Assembly: GCA_903889445.1 (NCBI GenBank) | Contig: CAISXF010000005.1 | Span: 87,030-151,029 of the forward strand | Length of the DNA: 64,000 nt | From: an uncultured Pseudomonadota bacterium | GTDB taxonomy: Bacteria; Pseudomonadota; Gammaproteobacteria; Methylococcales; Methylomonadaceae | Reading direction: 5' to 3' | Part shown: piece by piece, positions 35,321-44,325 of the stretch | Layout: the number at the start of each line of letters is the position of its first letter | Numbering within the stretch: the first letter of the stretch is position 1 | Notes under the pieces: generated by a model | The model's database searches: none | What the model was told of the DNA's origin: nothing | Seen by the model: the letters and a program-made list of their open reading frames with translations, nothing else | Program-made: the position numbers and the translations under genes

Positions 35321-38300
35321 AATGCACTCAACCCATCTTGTGCCAATTCCAGCCCAACCAAACTCGCCAAATGTTTCTCAACAGGCGTAATGTCAGCCAG
35401 CGCGGCACGATTAACATGACTTTGCTCAATAATCCAAACCGTCGAACCCATCGAGTTAATACTTTGCACCGAACGATTCGTTAACGCCGTTTTGTAATCA
35501 TTCAACCGTTTATCCGCCAGCAACGCCGCAATTTCGTCAGCGTTATAACTGCTGTAGGCTTCACGAGTGGTTTTGACCAACGCATCTTGTAATTTGCGCG
35601 GACGTTCCAGAATCAATTTTTTCGCCGCTTTTTCGATGTGAGCCGACGTGCGTTGTGATTCTGGCGCAGTTTTGAGCATTTCAGTTGCGACCACTTGCGC
35701 TTTATCAAACACCGCAAAACTGTTAATCAAATCGAATGCTAACGCGCTGTCAATTTCGCCAAACGCTGGAATCGCGCCATTAAACAAGGGTTGCGCGGAT
35801 TGATAGGTTTTTTTAACTTGTGCGATTTGCGTTTGCGCCAATTCAACCGCCAATTCTTCAATCATTTCTTTGGCATCCATCGACGCTTTTAAATAACTGG
35901 CAGTTTGCGTTTTGTACAACCACAACGGCGTTGCAAATTTGAAATGTTGACGTTCATTCGCCCAATTCGCCAACAGATTTCGCGCTTTGCTTGAATTCGC
36001 ATATTCGGCGTGTTGTTCGAGCATGTGCAACACGATTTTTTCGTGTGCATCGTCTTCGGTTAAATCGTGTAATTCCACAGACGTTTTGTCGTACAACGCG
36101 GCAAGTTTATTTTCTGGGTCATATTGGTAAGCGTTACCGCCTGACATACCGTTGCAGAAACCTTTACCAAATCCGCCGATATTTAACACCACGCCATTGG
36201 TCATGTATTCGCAACCAAAATCGCCAACACCTTCGACAACCGCCATCGCGCCTGAATTTCGCACTGCAAAACGGTCGCCCGCTTCGCCGTTGATAAACGA
36301 TTTTCCACCTGTCGCGCCAAACAAGGCGAAGTTGCCGATTAAGACATTATTGCCTTGCGTTTTGATGCCGCCGCCTGGTGATTCAACGACTAACACGCCG
36401 CCGCTCATTGACTTGCCCACGCCGTCGTTCGCCGTGCCTAAATGATGTAAAAGCATTCCGTCATTTAAAAATGCGCCATAACTTTGACCAGCCGAACCAT
36501 TTGTATCAATTTCAATCGTCTCAGGTGCTAAATAACGCCGACCATTTTCCGCCGTATAAATAAATAGCGCGTCGCCTTTGAATTCATAATTCAAAATGCG
36601 TTCAATATCAATCGCAATCTGACCGCCAACGGTTTTGTCGTTGTTGTTAAGTTTGAAATTGTCGCCGTCAATAATCAATTGTTCCGTTTTACCATCTTCA
36701 AAAAATGATTTCACGCGCTGCAAAAGCTCGTCGTCAATTTTAAAATTCGCTTCCAAATAAATCGGTTTTTCGATTTTAACTTCTTCAACTTGACGCAACA
36801 TTTTGGTTAAATTCAATTGCCCAATCATGCAAGAATGGTCGATTAAATGGAGCAAATCAGTTTTGCCGCGAATATCACGCAAATTTTTATAACCAAGCGA
36901 GGCGAGTAATTCCCGAACTTCGTGCGCGACGTTCATAAAATACTGCGCCAAAACACGCGGATCGCCTTTGAATTCTTCGTGCGAAGTCGTCAAACCTGCG
37001 GGACATTTGATGTTGCAATTTTTTGCCATCACGCAACGCAACATCATCAACGCCGTCGTGCCGAATTCAAATGAATCTGCACCCAAAATCGCTGATTTCA
37101 CCACGTCCAAACCGCTTTGATGTGCGCCAGAACCACGCAAAATTACTTTGTCGCGCAAACCATTTAACGACAACGCTTGATGCACTTCGGCGATGCCAAT
37201 TTCAGGCGAACGTCCCGCGTGTTTCAAACTTGTAACCGCTGCTGCGCCCGTTCCGCCCGTGTTTCCTGCGACGTTGATAACATCTGCGCCCGCTTTCGCC
37301 ACGCCAACTGCAATTGTGCCAATGCCTTCTGACGAAACCAATTTTACGCCCACTTTCACGCGAGCCGCTTTGGCATCGTGAATCAATTGCCCTAAATCTT
37401 CAATCGAATAAGTGTCGTGATGCGGCGGCGGGCTGACGAGTTCGACTTTCGGTGTGCCGCCACGCAATGCCGCGATTTCTACCGACACTTTCATGGCGGG
37501 CAATTGTCCGCCTTCACCAGGTTTTGCACCTTGGGCGATTTTAATTTCGATTTCTTCAATCGTGGGGTCGGCTAAATAACCCGTCCAAACGCCAAAACGT
37601 CCTGACGCAAATTGTTTAATTTTGCTGGAACGAATGCTATTGAAACGGCTGGAATGTTCGCCGCCTTCGCCCGAATTACTGGATGCGCCGACGATATTTG
37701 TGCCTTGTGCAACGGCTTCGTGCGCCTCGGCTAATAATGCGCCGTGACTCATTGCGCCTGATGCTAACGTTTTCGTAATTTCATGCGCGGGCTGAACGTC
37801 AGCTAATGGAATCGACAATCTTGCCGTTTCAATCGTGTTCAAATAATCAAACAACAAACTGCCCGCTGGCACATTCGCGACCATCAAAGAATCCGCCGCC
37901 ACATTCAACGTGCAAGACACTAAATGAAAATCTTGCACAAAACGTTTTTGAAAATGCGTTGTTAAGTTTTGCAAACGCACTTGCGTGTTATTTTCCGTGA
38001 AAGTGATTTTGAACACGTTGTCAGAATTGACCACTGACAAACCACGAATTAAATAATTGACGTTGCCGCGCAGATTTTGATTGCCCAAAATTTTGTCGAA
38101 ATCGTCAACGCTTTCAGCCCGCAAAACATCCGCAGGAAAATCCATAATGTCGCGCAATGCCGCTGGTCGCGCATCGCGTTCTTCGTAGAGATTTTTCGCA
38201 AAACTACGATACGCTGGCGTGATTCCCGCATTATCAATTTGTTCGGGCGAACGTTTTTCATAACCCAAATCTAAATAGGCTAAATCGCTGGCTTCGGGCG

Positions 38301-40776
38301 ATTTTTCAACGTACAAAATCGCTTCGTCAGTCATGTGAATATATTCACGCACCGCCGTGTTGCCGTAAGAATGCCCCGCGCCATCTTGACGCTCTTTGAA
38401 TAAACCTAAAAAGGGGATGTCTTTTTCAGTTTCGACGGTCAATGATTTGTGATGCCATTCAGTCGCGCTCGCGGCAATATCGCTGTAACGCACACCACCG
38501 ACAGACGAATGAATGTTCGGAAAATACGGGCTGAGTTTTGGTTCGTCGGTGTCTAAATAATTCGACTCGAAAAATTCGCCACCAATATAGCTTTCAGCGG
38601 TACACAAACCGAATTTGCCCATCGTTTTCATGAGCGATTTTTCGGTGCCTTTCGAGAATTTATCGAGAGCTTTTTGTTGATCTGCGCCTGAATAAAGCGC
38701 AATCGCACGATTGTGAACGCTCAACGAACAAATCGCCGATGCGCCAAATCCTAAAATCGTCGCGACATCGTGCGGGCTGGCGGCTTGTCCTGTTTCTGAA
38801 ATCAACGACGAATTAAAGCGCAAACCTTGTTGAACCAAACGTTGATTTGCCGCCGCAATCGTCAATAATGCTGGAATTGCGGCTTGCGTTTTGCTAATCG
38901 CCACGTCACTCAAAATAATGATGCCGATATTATTTCGCGCCGCTTGTTCAACTTGGTCACAAACTTCATTGATTGCAGTAGTTAAAGCGTGTTCATTGGC
39001 TTCTGCATTTTCAAAATTAGGCGTGTAAAGCGCGTCAATTGTCATCGTTGAAACCGCCGTTTGACGACGAATTTGCTCCAATTGCGTGCGTTGTAAAATA
39101 GGACTTTCGATAACGAGCTGTTTGCTGTTTTCTGAAAATGTCGGTTTCGCACCTAACGCCACGCGCAACGTCATTCCGTCACTTTCACGAATGGAATCAA
39201 GCGGCGGATTGGTCACTTGAGCAAAACGCTGACTGAAATAACGCGACATTCCACCTTCCGAACCACAAAGTGCGTTCGGCGCAAGCCCGTAACCCATCGC
39301 TGAAATACGTTCCATGCCCGTCGCTAAAATTGGATCAAGCAAGAAGCGAAAACTTTCTTGGTTCAACGAATACGCCGTAAAACGTTGGTCAACATTCAAA
39401 TCGTGGTCGTTATTCAGTTCGTTCAGCTCAACTTTCGGCAATTCTGACAAATGCACGCAACGTTGCGCTAATAATTCGGTGTAATTTTTTTCTTTCGCCA
39501 AACGCGCCAAAACTTGGTGTGAATCGTAGGCTTCACCTGTACTGTGGTCGAAATACAGCATTCCACCCGCTTCAATTCGTCCGCGTTTTAAAACTTCGCT
39601 TGGGGGGAAATCAATTTGTCCCGCTTCCGACATGACCGCTAAATAATCCGTCGTTTCAACCGAACGCAACGGACGCAAACCCAATCTATCCAATCGCGCA
39701 CCGACTCGAATTCCATCATTGAAAATCAACGCCGCTGGACCATCATTTTTTTCTTCGTACAAACTAAAGTATTCCAACATGGCGCGAACGTCGGGCGATA
39801 ACGTCGTATCGTTTTCCCACGCAGGCGGCATCATCGCTAGAATTGCTTCAATAATATTCAAATTATCTTCGTTAATGCGGCGGTTCAACGTTTGATCTAA
39901 ACGGCTCGAATCCGATTGTCCATTTGGAAAACAAACCGATTTATTGTGCTGACGGGCAATCGCGTTTTCGCTGAGGCGATTTTTTTTGTCGGTATTTAAT
40001 TCGCCGTTGTGCGCCATGTAACGGAACGGTTGCGCCATCATCGTGGCGGGCGCGGTATTCGTTGAAAAGCGCGTGTGAAAAAATAACGTGCTGATTTCGT
40101 GGTCGATGTCGTACAAATCTTTGAAATACGGTATCACTTCGCCTGAATTCAAACGCCCTTTATAAACTTGCGTGCGCGAACTCATCGACAACGGATAAAA
40201 GCCAGTCAATTCTGGGCGCGTAAAACCTCCCACTTCAATCGTGACCAACGCTTTTTGAATGTGTTTTTCAAATTCATCATGCGTGGCATTTTGTAAATGT
40301 GCGGGACGTGCAAAAATGAATTGTTCAATCGGCAATTGGGCTTTGACCGCCGCAGGATTGATGACAAACACGTTATTATCAACAGGAATCACGCGACGAG
40401 CGATTATCGGTAAATCGAATTCTTTAAAATGACGTTCAACCAATTCATTTGCCGCCGAATCATAATGCGCGTGATCCGCTGGGAAAAAGAAATTTGCCAC
40501 ACCAAATTGACCCAATTCTAAATCGGCATTACCAGTGACTTTGCGGAAAAAATTTAATGACAAATCGATATTCACACCCGCGCCATCGCCCACACCTTCT
40601 GCACTCATGCCGCCACGATGCGGAATAGTACACAATGCTTGATGCGATTTAACGAGTAAATCATGGGTTTGAAGACTGCGTTTGTGTGTAATAAAACCAA
40701 CGCCGCAACTGTCTTTCGACTGGTCAGCGTCATAAAGCAACGGTTGTGAATTGCTTGATTCAGATTGTATTGTCAT
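35317..40776 (-). CDS. gltB: glutamate synthase, large-subunit type, with long C-terminal extension
   Basis: Makes glutamate from glutamine and 2-oxoglutarate. From the ATG at 40776 it is 1819 residues. The amidotransferase nucleophile is Cys24 (DSCGVGF), implying removal of a 23-residue propeptide. The synthase domain has SNSGEGGEHSSRF, KPGEGGQLPAMKV, the FMN region GNTGGTGAAAVTS and the 3Fe-4S cysteines CVMAKNCNIKCPAGL. The GxGxG domain ends near SGGNAYQYDP. About 210 further residues follow, not found in E. coli GltB (near 1490). No gltD is adjacent. The Mrr-like gene overlaps its stop. An earlier in-frame ATG at 40803 sits inside a palindrome. Confidence 0.9.
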   Translation of the reverse strand: MTIQSESSNSQPLLYDADQSKDSCGVGFITHKRSLQTHDLLVKSHQALCTIPHRGGMSAEGVGDGAGVNIDLSLNFFRKVTGNADLELGQFGVANFFFPADHAHYDSAANELVERHFKEFDLPIIARRVIPVDNNVFVINPAAVKAQLPIEQFIFARPAHLQNATHDEFEKHIQKALVTIEVGGFTRPELTGFYPLSMSSRTQVYKGRLNSGEVIPYFKDLYDIDHEISTLFFHTRFSTNTAPATMMAQPFRYMAHNGELNTDKKNRLSENAIARQHNKSVCFPNGQSDSSRLDQTLNRRINEDNLNIIEAILAMMPPAWENDTTLSPDVRAMLEYFSLYEEKNDGPAALIFNDGIRVGARLDRLGLRPLRSVETTDYLAVMSEAGQIDFPPSEVLKRGRIEAGGMLYFDHSTGEAYDSHQVLARLAKEKNYTELLAQRCVHLSELPKVELNELNNDHDLNVDQRFTAYSLNQESFRFLLDPILATGMERISAMGYGLAPNALCGSEGGMSRYFSQRFAQVTNPPLDSIRESDGMTLRVALGAKPTFSENSKQLVIESPILQRTQLEQIRRQTAVSTMTIDALYTPNFENAEANEHALTTAINEVCDQVEQAARNNIGIIILSDVAISKTQAAIPALLTIAAANQRLVQQGLRFNSSLISETGQAASPHDVATILGFGASAICSLSVHNRAIALYSGADQQKALDKFSKGTEKSLMKTMGKFGLCTAESYIGGEFFESNYLDTDEPKLSPYFPNIHSSVGGVRYSDIAASATEWHHKSLTVETEKDIPFLGLFKERQDGAGHSYGNTAVREYIHMTDEAILYVEKSPEASDLAYLDLGYEKRSPEQIDNAGITPAYRSFAKNLYEERDARPAALRDIMDFPADVLRAESVDDFDKILGNQNLRGNVNYLIRGLSVVNSDNVFKITFTENNTQVRLQNLTTHFQKRFVQDFHLVSCTLNVAADSLMVANVPAGSLLFDYLNTIETARLSIPLADVQPAHEITKTLASGAMSHGALLAEAHEAVAQGTNIVGASSNSGEGGEHSSRFNSIRSSKIKQFASGRFGVWTGYLADPTIEEIEIKIAQGAKPGEGGQLPAMKVSVEIAALRGGTPKVELVSPPPHHDTYSIEDLGQLIHDAKAARVKVGVKLVSSEGIGTIAVGVAKAGADVINVAGNTGGTGAAAVTSLKHAGRSPEIGIAEVHQALSLNGLRDKVILRGSGAHQSGLDVVKSAILGADSFEFGTTALMMLRCVMAKNCNIKCPAGLTTSHEEFKGDPRVLAQYFMNVAHEVRELLASLGYKNLRDIRGKTDLLHLIDHSCMIGQLNLTKMLRQVEEVKIEKPIYLEANFKIDDELLQRVKSFFEDGKTEQLIIDGDNFKLNNNDKTVGGQIAIDIERILNYEFKGDALFIYTAENGRRYLAPETIEIDTNGSAGQSYGAFLNDGMLLHHLGTANDGVGKSMSGGVLVVESPGGGIKTQGNNVLIGNFALFGATGGKSFINGEAGDRFAVRNSGAMAVVEGVGDFGCEYMTNGVVLNIGGFGKGFCNGMSGGNAYQYDPENKLAALYDKTSVELHDLTEDDAHEKIVLHMLEQHAEYANSSKARNLLANWANERQHFKFATPLWLYKTQTASYLKASMDAKEMIEELAVELAQTQIAQVKKTYQSAQPLFNGAIPAFGEIDSALAFDLINSFAVFDKAQVVATEMLKTAPESQRTSAHIEKAAKKLILERPRKLQDALVKTTREAYSSYNADEIAALLADKRLNDYKTALTNRSVQSINSMGSTVWIIEQSHVNRAALADITPVEKHLASLVGLELAQDGLSAL

Positions 40777-40800
40777 GTTGTAAGCCTGTTTTCTTTTCTT

Positions 40801-40819
40801 CATTACCTTTTCGGTAATG
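40801..40819. promoter_or_regulatory. perfect inverted repeat at the 5' end of gltB
   Basis: CATTACC-N5-GGTAATG is a perfect 7-bp inverted repeat 25 bp upstream of the preferred gltB start. It could be an operator or an RNA hairpin that affects translation, since it spans the alternative ATG at 40803. Which regulator, if any, is not known. The 119 bp from here to rppH otherwise show nothing assignable. Confidence 0.3.
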
Positions 40820-40938
40820 GCTAAGGTTTTGTTTTTAGTTAGTGTCGATGAATGAAAACATCCGTGTTCACTTTTAATATCTGGTATAGATTAAGCCATA
40901 TTCAACTTTTGTCAGCAATTTTCGTGCAAAAAAGCGTG

Positions 40939-41466
40939 TTACCACCATTCTTTGGCTTTGGCTAAATAACCCGCTGGATTCACTGGCACTGCATCAAACG
41001 TTAGAATTTCGCCCAATTCACTCATCGCTTTGTGATACACCTTGCGTTTGAAATACACGACATCTGTCAACGGTTCCCAATAATCTACCCATCGCCAGCC
41101 GTCAAATTCGGGATTCACACAGTGATCAAAACACACGCTCGAATCCAATGTAACCAATCGTAAAATAAACCAAATCTGTTTTTGTCCAATACACAGCGGC
41201 AACGACTGTTTGCGAACGTATCGTTCGGGCAATTGGTACCGTAACCAATAGCGCGTTCGCCCTAAAAGCTGAACATGGTGGCGTTGTAAGCCGGTTTCTT
41301 CCCACAATTCTCGATACATCGCGGTTTCTGGGTCTTCATTTGGATTGATGCCACCTTGCGGAAATTGCCACGAATTTACACCTACTCGTTTTGCCCAAAA
41401 CACGCGACCCTCGTTGTTACAAAGGATGATGCCCACATTGGGTCGGTATCCTTTTGAGTCTATCAT
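40939..41466 (-). CDS. rppH: RNA pyrophosphohydrolase RppH
   Basis: Nudix hydrolase that removes pyrophosphate from mRNA 5' ends and so starts decay. The 175-residue sequence begins [20 protein letters not shown], has the Nudix box [23 protein letters not shown] in its normal place (about 39-61, given here in part: [11 protein letters not shown] and RELWEETG), and [11 protein letters not shown] after it. Length and motifs match RppH of other gammaproteobacteria. It is divergent from the HAD gene. Confidence 0.95.
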   Translation of the reverse strand: MIDSKGYRPNVGIILCNNEGRVFWAKRVGVNSWQFPQGGINPNEDPETAMYRELWEETGLQRHHVQLLGRTRYWLRYQLPERYVRKQSLPLCIGQKQIWFILRLVTLDSSVCFDHCVNPEFDGWRWVDYWEPLTDVVYFKRKVYHKAMSELGEILTFDAVPVNPAGYLAKAKEWW

Positions 41467-41627
41467 GTTAAAAACCTGTTTGTTTGCGACCTGCCCGCTG
41501 TTTGAAATGATGCTTAATGTTAGAATGACAGCGCGGTCAGGTTTTCAATAATCGCAACATTGTTCCACAAAAAAATGCGAGATACCAGAGTACCGCTTTC
41601 TTTTAACTACTTTTACGGCAACAACGA

Positions 41628-42284
41628 ATGACTTTAGCGATTTTTGATTTAGACAACACGCTCATTGCGGATGATAGCGATTATTTGTGGGGGCAATTTT
41701 TAGTCGATCAGGGCATTGTCGATAAAACAATTTACGAACAAATTAACGCCCGATTTTATGAAGATTATCAGCAAGGCACACTCGATATGGTGGCGTTTTT
41801 GCGCTTTGCGTTGAAACCGTTGACCAAGCATTCTCTCGACCAATTACACGTTTGGCGTGAACAGTTTATGGCTGAAATTATCACGCCCGTTTTGTTAAGC
41901 GCGGCGCAAGAATTGGTTGATGAACATCGAGCGCAAGGCGACACGCTACTGGTGATTACTGCCACGAATCGTTTTATTACCGCGCCAATTGTGGCGTTGT
42001 ACGGCATTGATAACCTGATTGCGACCACGCCCGAATTAGTCAACGAGCGTTATACCGGCGAAATTGTTGGCGTGCCGTGTTTTCAAGAAGGCAAAGTCGC
42101 GTTGTTAAAAGACTGGCTTGAAAAAACAGGTGAAACACTGCAAGGCAGTTATTTTTACAGCGATTCTCACAATGATTTACCGTTGTTGCGGTTGGTCGAT
42201 TATCCCGTGGCGGTTGATTCGGATGAAAAATTACGCGCCATCGCCGTCGCGCAAGGCTGGAAAATGATAAGTTTGCGCGGCTGA
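41628..42284 (+). CDS. HAD-superfamily IB phosphatase
   Basis: A 218-residue HAD hydrolase of the IB/SerB-like subfamily. Motif I is FDLDNTLIADDSDYLWG, motif II is VITATNRFITAPI, and motif IV is YFYSDSHNDLPLL. It has the IB helical cap; members dephosphorylate phosphoserine-like or related substrates, but the substrate here is unknown. The 3' end, coding VAQGWKMISLRG, is the left arm of a direct repeat whose second copy lies 858 bp downstream, beyond the RepL-like gene. The stop codon may therefore have been supplied or kept by an inserted element. Confidence 0.9.
   Translation: MTLAIFDLDNTLIADDSDYLWGQFLVDQGIVDKTIYEQINARFYEDYQQGTLDMVAFLRFALKPLTKHSLDQLHVWREQFMAEIITPVLLSAAQELVDEHRAQGDTLLVITATNRFITAPIVALYGIDNLIATTPELVNERYTGEIVGVPCFQEGKVALLKDWLEKTGETLQGSYFYSDSHNDLPLLRLVDYPVAVDSDEKLRAIAVAQGWKMISLRG
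42247..42280. repeat. left 34-bp direct repeat (HAD gene 3' end), possible attachment site
   Basis: Bases 42247-42280 match 43105-43138 at 30 of 34 positions in direct orientation. This copy encodes the last residues of the HAD protein. Target sites of integrating elements often lie at the 3' ends of genes and are duplicated this way. The arms GCGCAA and TTGCGC inside it are inverted, like a recombinase core site. Confidence 0.65.
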
Positions 42285-42305
42285 TTTAGATTTGCTTAAC
42301 GATAG

Positions 42306-42369
42306 GAAAATCTAAGGCAAAATCAAAAGCAAAATCCTAGATAGAATATAAAAGAAAGAAAAAAAGCCG
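42306..42369. other. A-rich block upstream of RepL copy 2
   Basis: The words AAAATCTAAG, AAAATCAAAAG, TAGATA, TATAAAAGA and AAAAAAAGCCG occur here in the same order as on the minus strand at 7696-7611, upstream of the first RepL-like gene. The block lies directly after the HAD gene, 46 bp before the direct repeats. It is probably the homologous counterpart of a conserved origin-like region. Confidence 0.5.
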
Positions 42370-42415
42370 AAAGCCAATTAGTACGCGGTTTGTGGCAATT
42401 TTCAATTCCTTGTGG

Positions 42416-42478
42416 TTAGGGATTTCTTCCTCGTATTTAGGAGGATTCTCCTAATAGTTAGGGAACAAAGTTTTTTTA
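42416..42478. repeat. three 21-bp-spaced direct repeats upstream of RepL copy 2
   Basis: TTAGG occurs at 42416, 42437 and 42458 with an exact 21-bp period; flanking bases are only partly alike. The middle unit is itself a perfect palindrome, TTAGGAG-GATT-CTCCTAA. They lie about 80 bp before the RepL-like start. The core is short, so the iteron reading rests mainly on the match in layout with copy 1. Confidence 0.45.
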
Positions 42479-42558
42479 TTGAGTGACGAATATCTATTTT
42501 TTTTAGATAGAACGTGGCAAAATCGTTACTAAATTTCCAGTAACAACACGGTGTAAAA

Positions 42559-43077
42559 ATGAATTACAAAGAATACACAACAAGAAACATCAATGACATA
42601 ACGGGCGAAATGACTTACAGCAGTACAGTTGTCAGCTATGAATCAAAATTACCGAATGAACCCGCTTACATCAAGTTATACATCGAAGACATAGGAAGGT
42701 TGTGCGATTTAACACGCGGCGAAATTAGAGTATTAGTAAAACTTGTCGCGCGAGTCGGATATGACGGCAAAGTATTATTGCCATTAGGTGTAAAACGGGC
42801 AATCAGCGAAGAACTGGAATGTTCATTAAGTGCCGTGAGCAACGCATTAACCGCACTGACGAACTCAGGAATTATTGCGCGAATAGACGGTGGTGTTTAT
42901 GGACTGAATCCAAATTATTTTGCGCGGGGTAAATGGCGTGATATTTATGAACAAAGAAAGTCACTGAGAATCACGATTGATTACACCGACGACGGCGGCG
43001 AAGGAAAACGCGAAATCATCACCGAACAAATTGGCGCGGACATTATCCAAATGCCCGCTCAAACTCCCGCCGAATAA
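42559..43077 (+). CDS. RepL-like winged-helix protein, copy 2
   Basis: A 172-residue paralogue of the protein at 6899. It shares the N-terminal NDITGEMTYSSTVV, PAYIKLYIEDIGRL, RVGYDGKVLLPLGVK, a winged helix (ISEELECSLSAVSNALTAL) and the ending YGLNPNYFARGKWRDIYEQ. The pattern fits plasmid RepL initiators. It is the only gene between two 34-bp direct repeats and has an A-rich block and phased repeats upstream, so it looks like the initiator or regulator of a very small integrated element. No integrase or mobilisation gene is present. It is equally possible that it now only regulates itself. Confidence 0.72.
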   Translation: MNYKEYTTRNINDITGEMTYSSTVVSYESKLPNEPAYIKLYIEDIGRLCDLTRGEIRVLVKLVARVGYDGKVLLPLGVKRAISEELECSLSAVSNALTALTNSGIIARIDGGVYGLNPNYFARGKWRDIYEQRKSLRITIDYTDDGGEGKREIITEQIGADIIQMPAQTPAE

Positions 43078-43104
43078 ACACCAAATCCGAAAAATTACAC
43101 ACTA

Positions 43105-43138
43105 TCGCGCAAAGCTCGAAAATCATGAGTTTGCGCGG
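43105..43138. repeat. right 34-bp direct repeat, possible attachment site
   Basis: Second copy of the HAD-gene 3' end (30/34 identical to 42247-42280), 28 bp after the RepL-like stop. Read in the HAD frame it gives IAQSSKIMSLRG and continues open, so it could be the original gene end displaced by an insertion. It contains GCGCAAA and TTTGCGC arms 16 bp apart that can form a hairpin. Confidence 0.65.
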
Positions 43139-43163
43139 TTTGATTGGTTTAATTGGTTTGATT
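43137..43163. repeat. three 9-bp tandem repeats
   Basis: GGTTTGATT, GGTTTAATT and GGTTTGATT occur head to tail directly after the right 34-bp repeat. The unit length is a multiple of three and would encode Gly-Leu-Ile repeats if read in the HAD frame. No function is evident. Confidence 0.6.
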
Positions 43164-43177
43164 ATGAAAATACAAAA

Positions 43178-44034
43178 TCATAGTCGACCACGAACTAATC
43201 GAACACAATTGTGACTGCTCTTATAGTTGCCGTACGAACTGCCGTGGCAGAAGCTGACATTCTGTGCATCGTGACTACTACCGTCAGCACTAAGCGAAGA
43301 AGACCAAAACTTAGTAAAAATGAACCATGATGCAAAAAAACCTTGTCCCTTGCCGTTGTCGTTTTTAGGAAAAACATCAACATCGATATAATTTCCATTT
43401 TTACCTTTGACTTTATCAATTAGCGTTTCCAATTCATCAATGTTTGGAACACGCCAATCGTTATGGTTTTCATAACTGAACGCTTTTGGAATTTCTATTC
43501 CATCACGCCAACTAACTTTTTCAGCAATTCCTTCAACAGTTCCATTTTCCCATCGTTGCCCGTGAGCAAACCGCAACCACATCAAACCCGTTTTGGTGTC
43601 AGTTGCAATGCCATCTTGAACAATAAATTTGCCGATTTTATTTGACGAAATAACAGGCGCAGGTTTTGGTGGAATGATAATTTTCGGTTCAGGCTTCAGA
43701 ATTGGCGCGGGTTCGGGCGTGATAATTTTTTGCGCTAACGGCGATTGAATCACGTCCAACGCTAACGCCCACGATTCCACCGCCCAAAACGCAAACTCTT
43801 TTTGCGTGCCAAAATTATTGTGTAAGCGTTGCGCCAAACTGTCCAATGCGTTTTTTGCATTAAAGCCACGACAATGTGATTGTCTAACGCTAACATGAGT
43901 AAATTGGTTTCACAAGTATTTTTTGGCGCGAGGTCTTTTAACATTCCTCGACAACGGCGCGGATTTTTAATAATCGAACGCCCATAATTTTCGAGCATAA
44001 AACATAATTGGTGGCGCGGGTGATTGTCTAACAT
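43178..44034 (-). pseudogene. DUF1566 (Lcl C-terminal) protein gene split by a frameshift
   Basis: The 5' part (from 44034) encodes HPRHQLCFMLENYGRSI, NPRRCRGMLKDL and NLLMLALDNHIVVAL, an N-terminal helical domain seen ahead of various effector or repeat domains. The 3' part continues in another frame with NNFGTQKEFAFWAVESWALALDVI, a Pro-rich linker and a DUF1566 domain (TDTKTGLMWLRFAHG, NDWRVPNIDELETLI, CVRLVRGRL). The two join if one A is added to the six-A run (minus strand) near 43855. This is a frameshifted gene, a slippage-dependent gene or a sequencing error. Function is unknown. Confidence 0.75.
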
Positions 44035-44282
44035 TTGATTATTGAAAGTGGGTTAAAAACGACAAATTTTTCATTGGCTGAAAAAATTACAGGTTTGTTT
44101 TTTGCGAACAATTGAACCGTTGAAATAAAAGGTAAAACCGATTCTATCGGCAAAATTTAAGAGCGAGCAATAACGGTTTGAGCGTTTCAGGTGTCATCAT
44201 AATCTCAAAGAATTTATTGCGACTAGAATTTTAATCATGTTAATTTTGGTGTGATATTAAAGAAAACCCGAGCAAGACTTGC

Positions 44283-44322
44283 ACTCCAAAAGAGATTGCT
44301 GGAGTACAAACCTTGGTTTGTA
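44283..44322 (-). terminator. two hairpins after dxs
   Basis: TACAAACC-TT-GGTTTGTA at 44305-44322 and ACTCCA/TGGAGT at 44283-44305 lie just after the dxs stop and share one base. Neither is followed at once by a T-run on the minus strand, so they may act as mRNA-end stabilisers or a weak terminator. The remaining gap from 44035 to 44282 shows no gene I can support. Confidence 0.4.
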
Positions 44323-44325
44323 TTA

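Noticed and set aside
41488..41538. Imperfect inverted repeat in the rppH/HAD divergent region
   Set aside because: Several mismatches and a long loop; not distinguishable from chance by eye.
44150..44215. Short minus-strand frame beginning MTPETLKPLLLALKF between dxs and the DUF1566 gene
   Set aside because: Stops after about 18 codons; perhaps a fragment of a lost gene, but too short to call.
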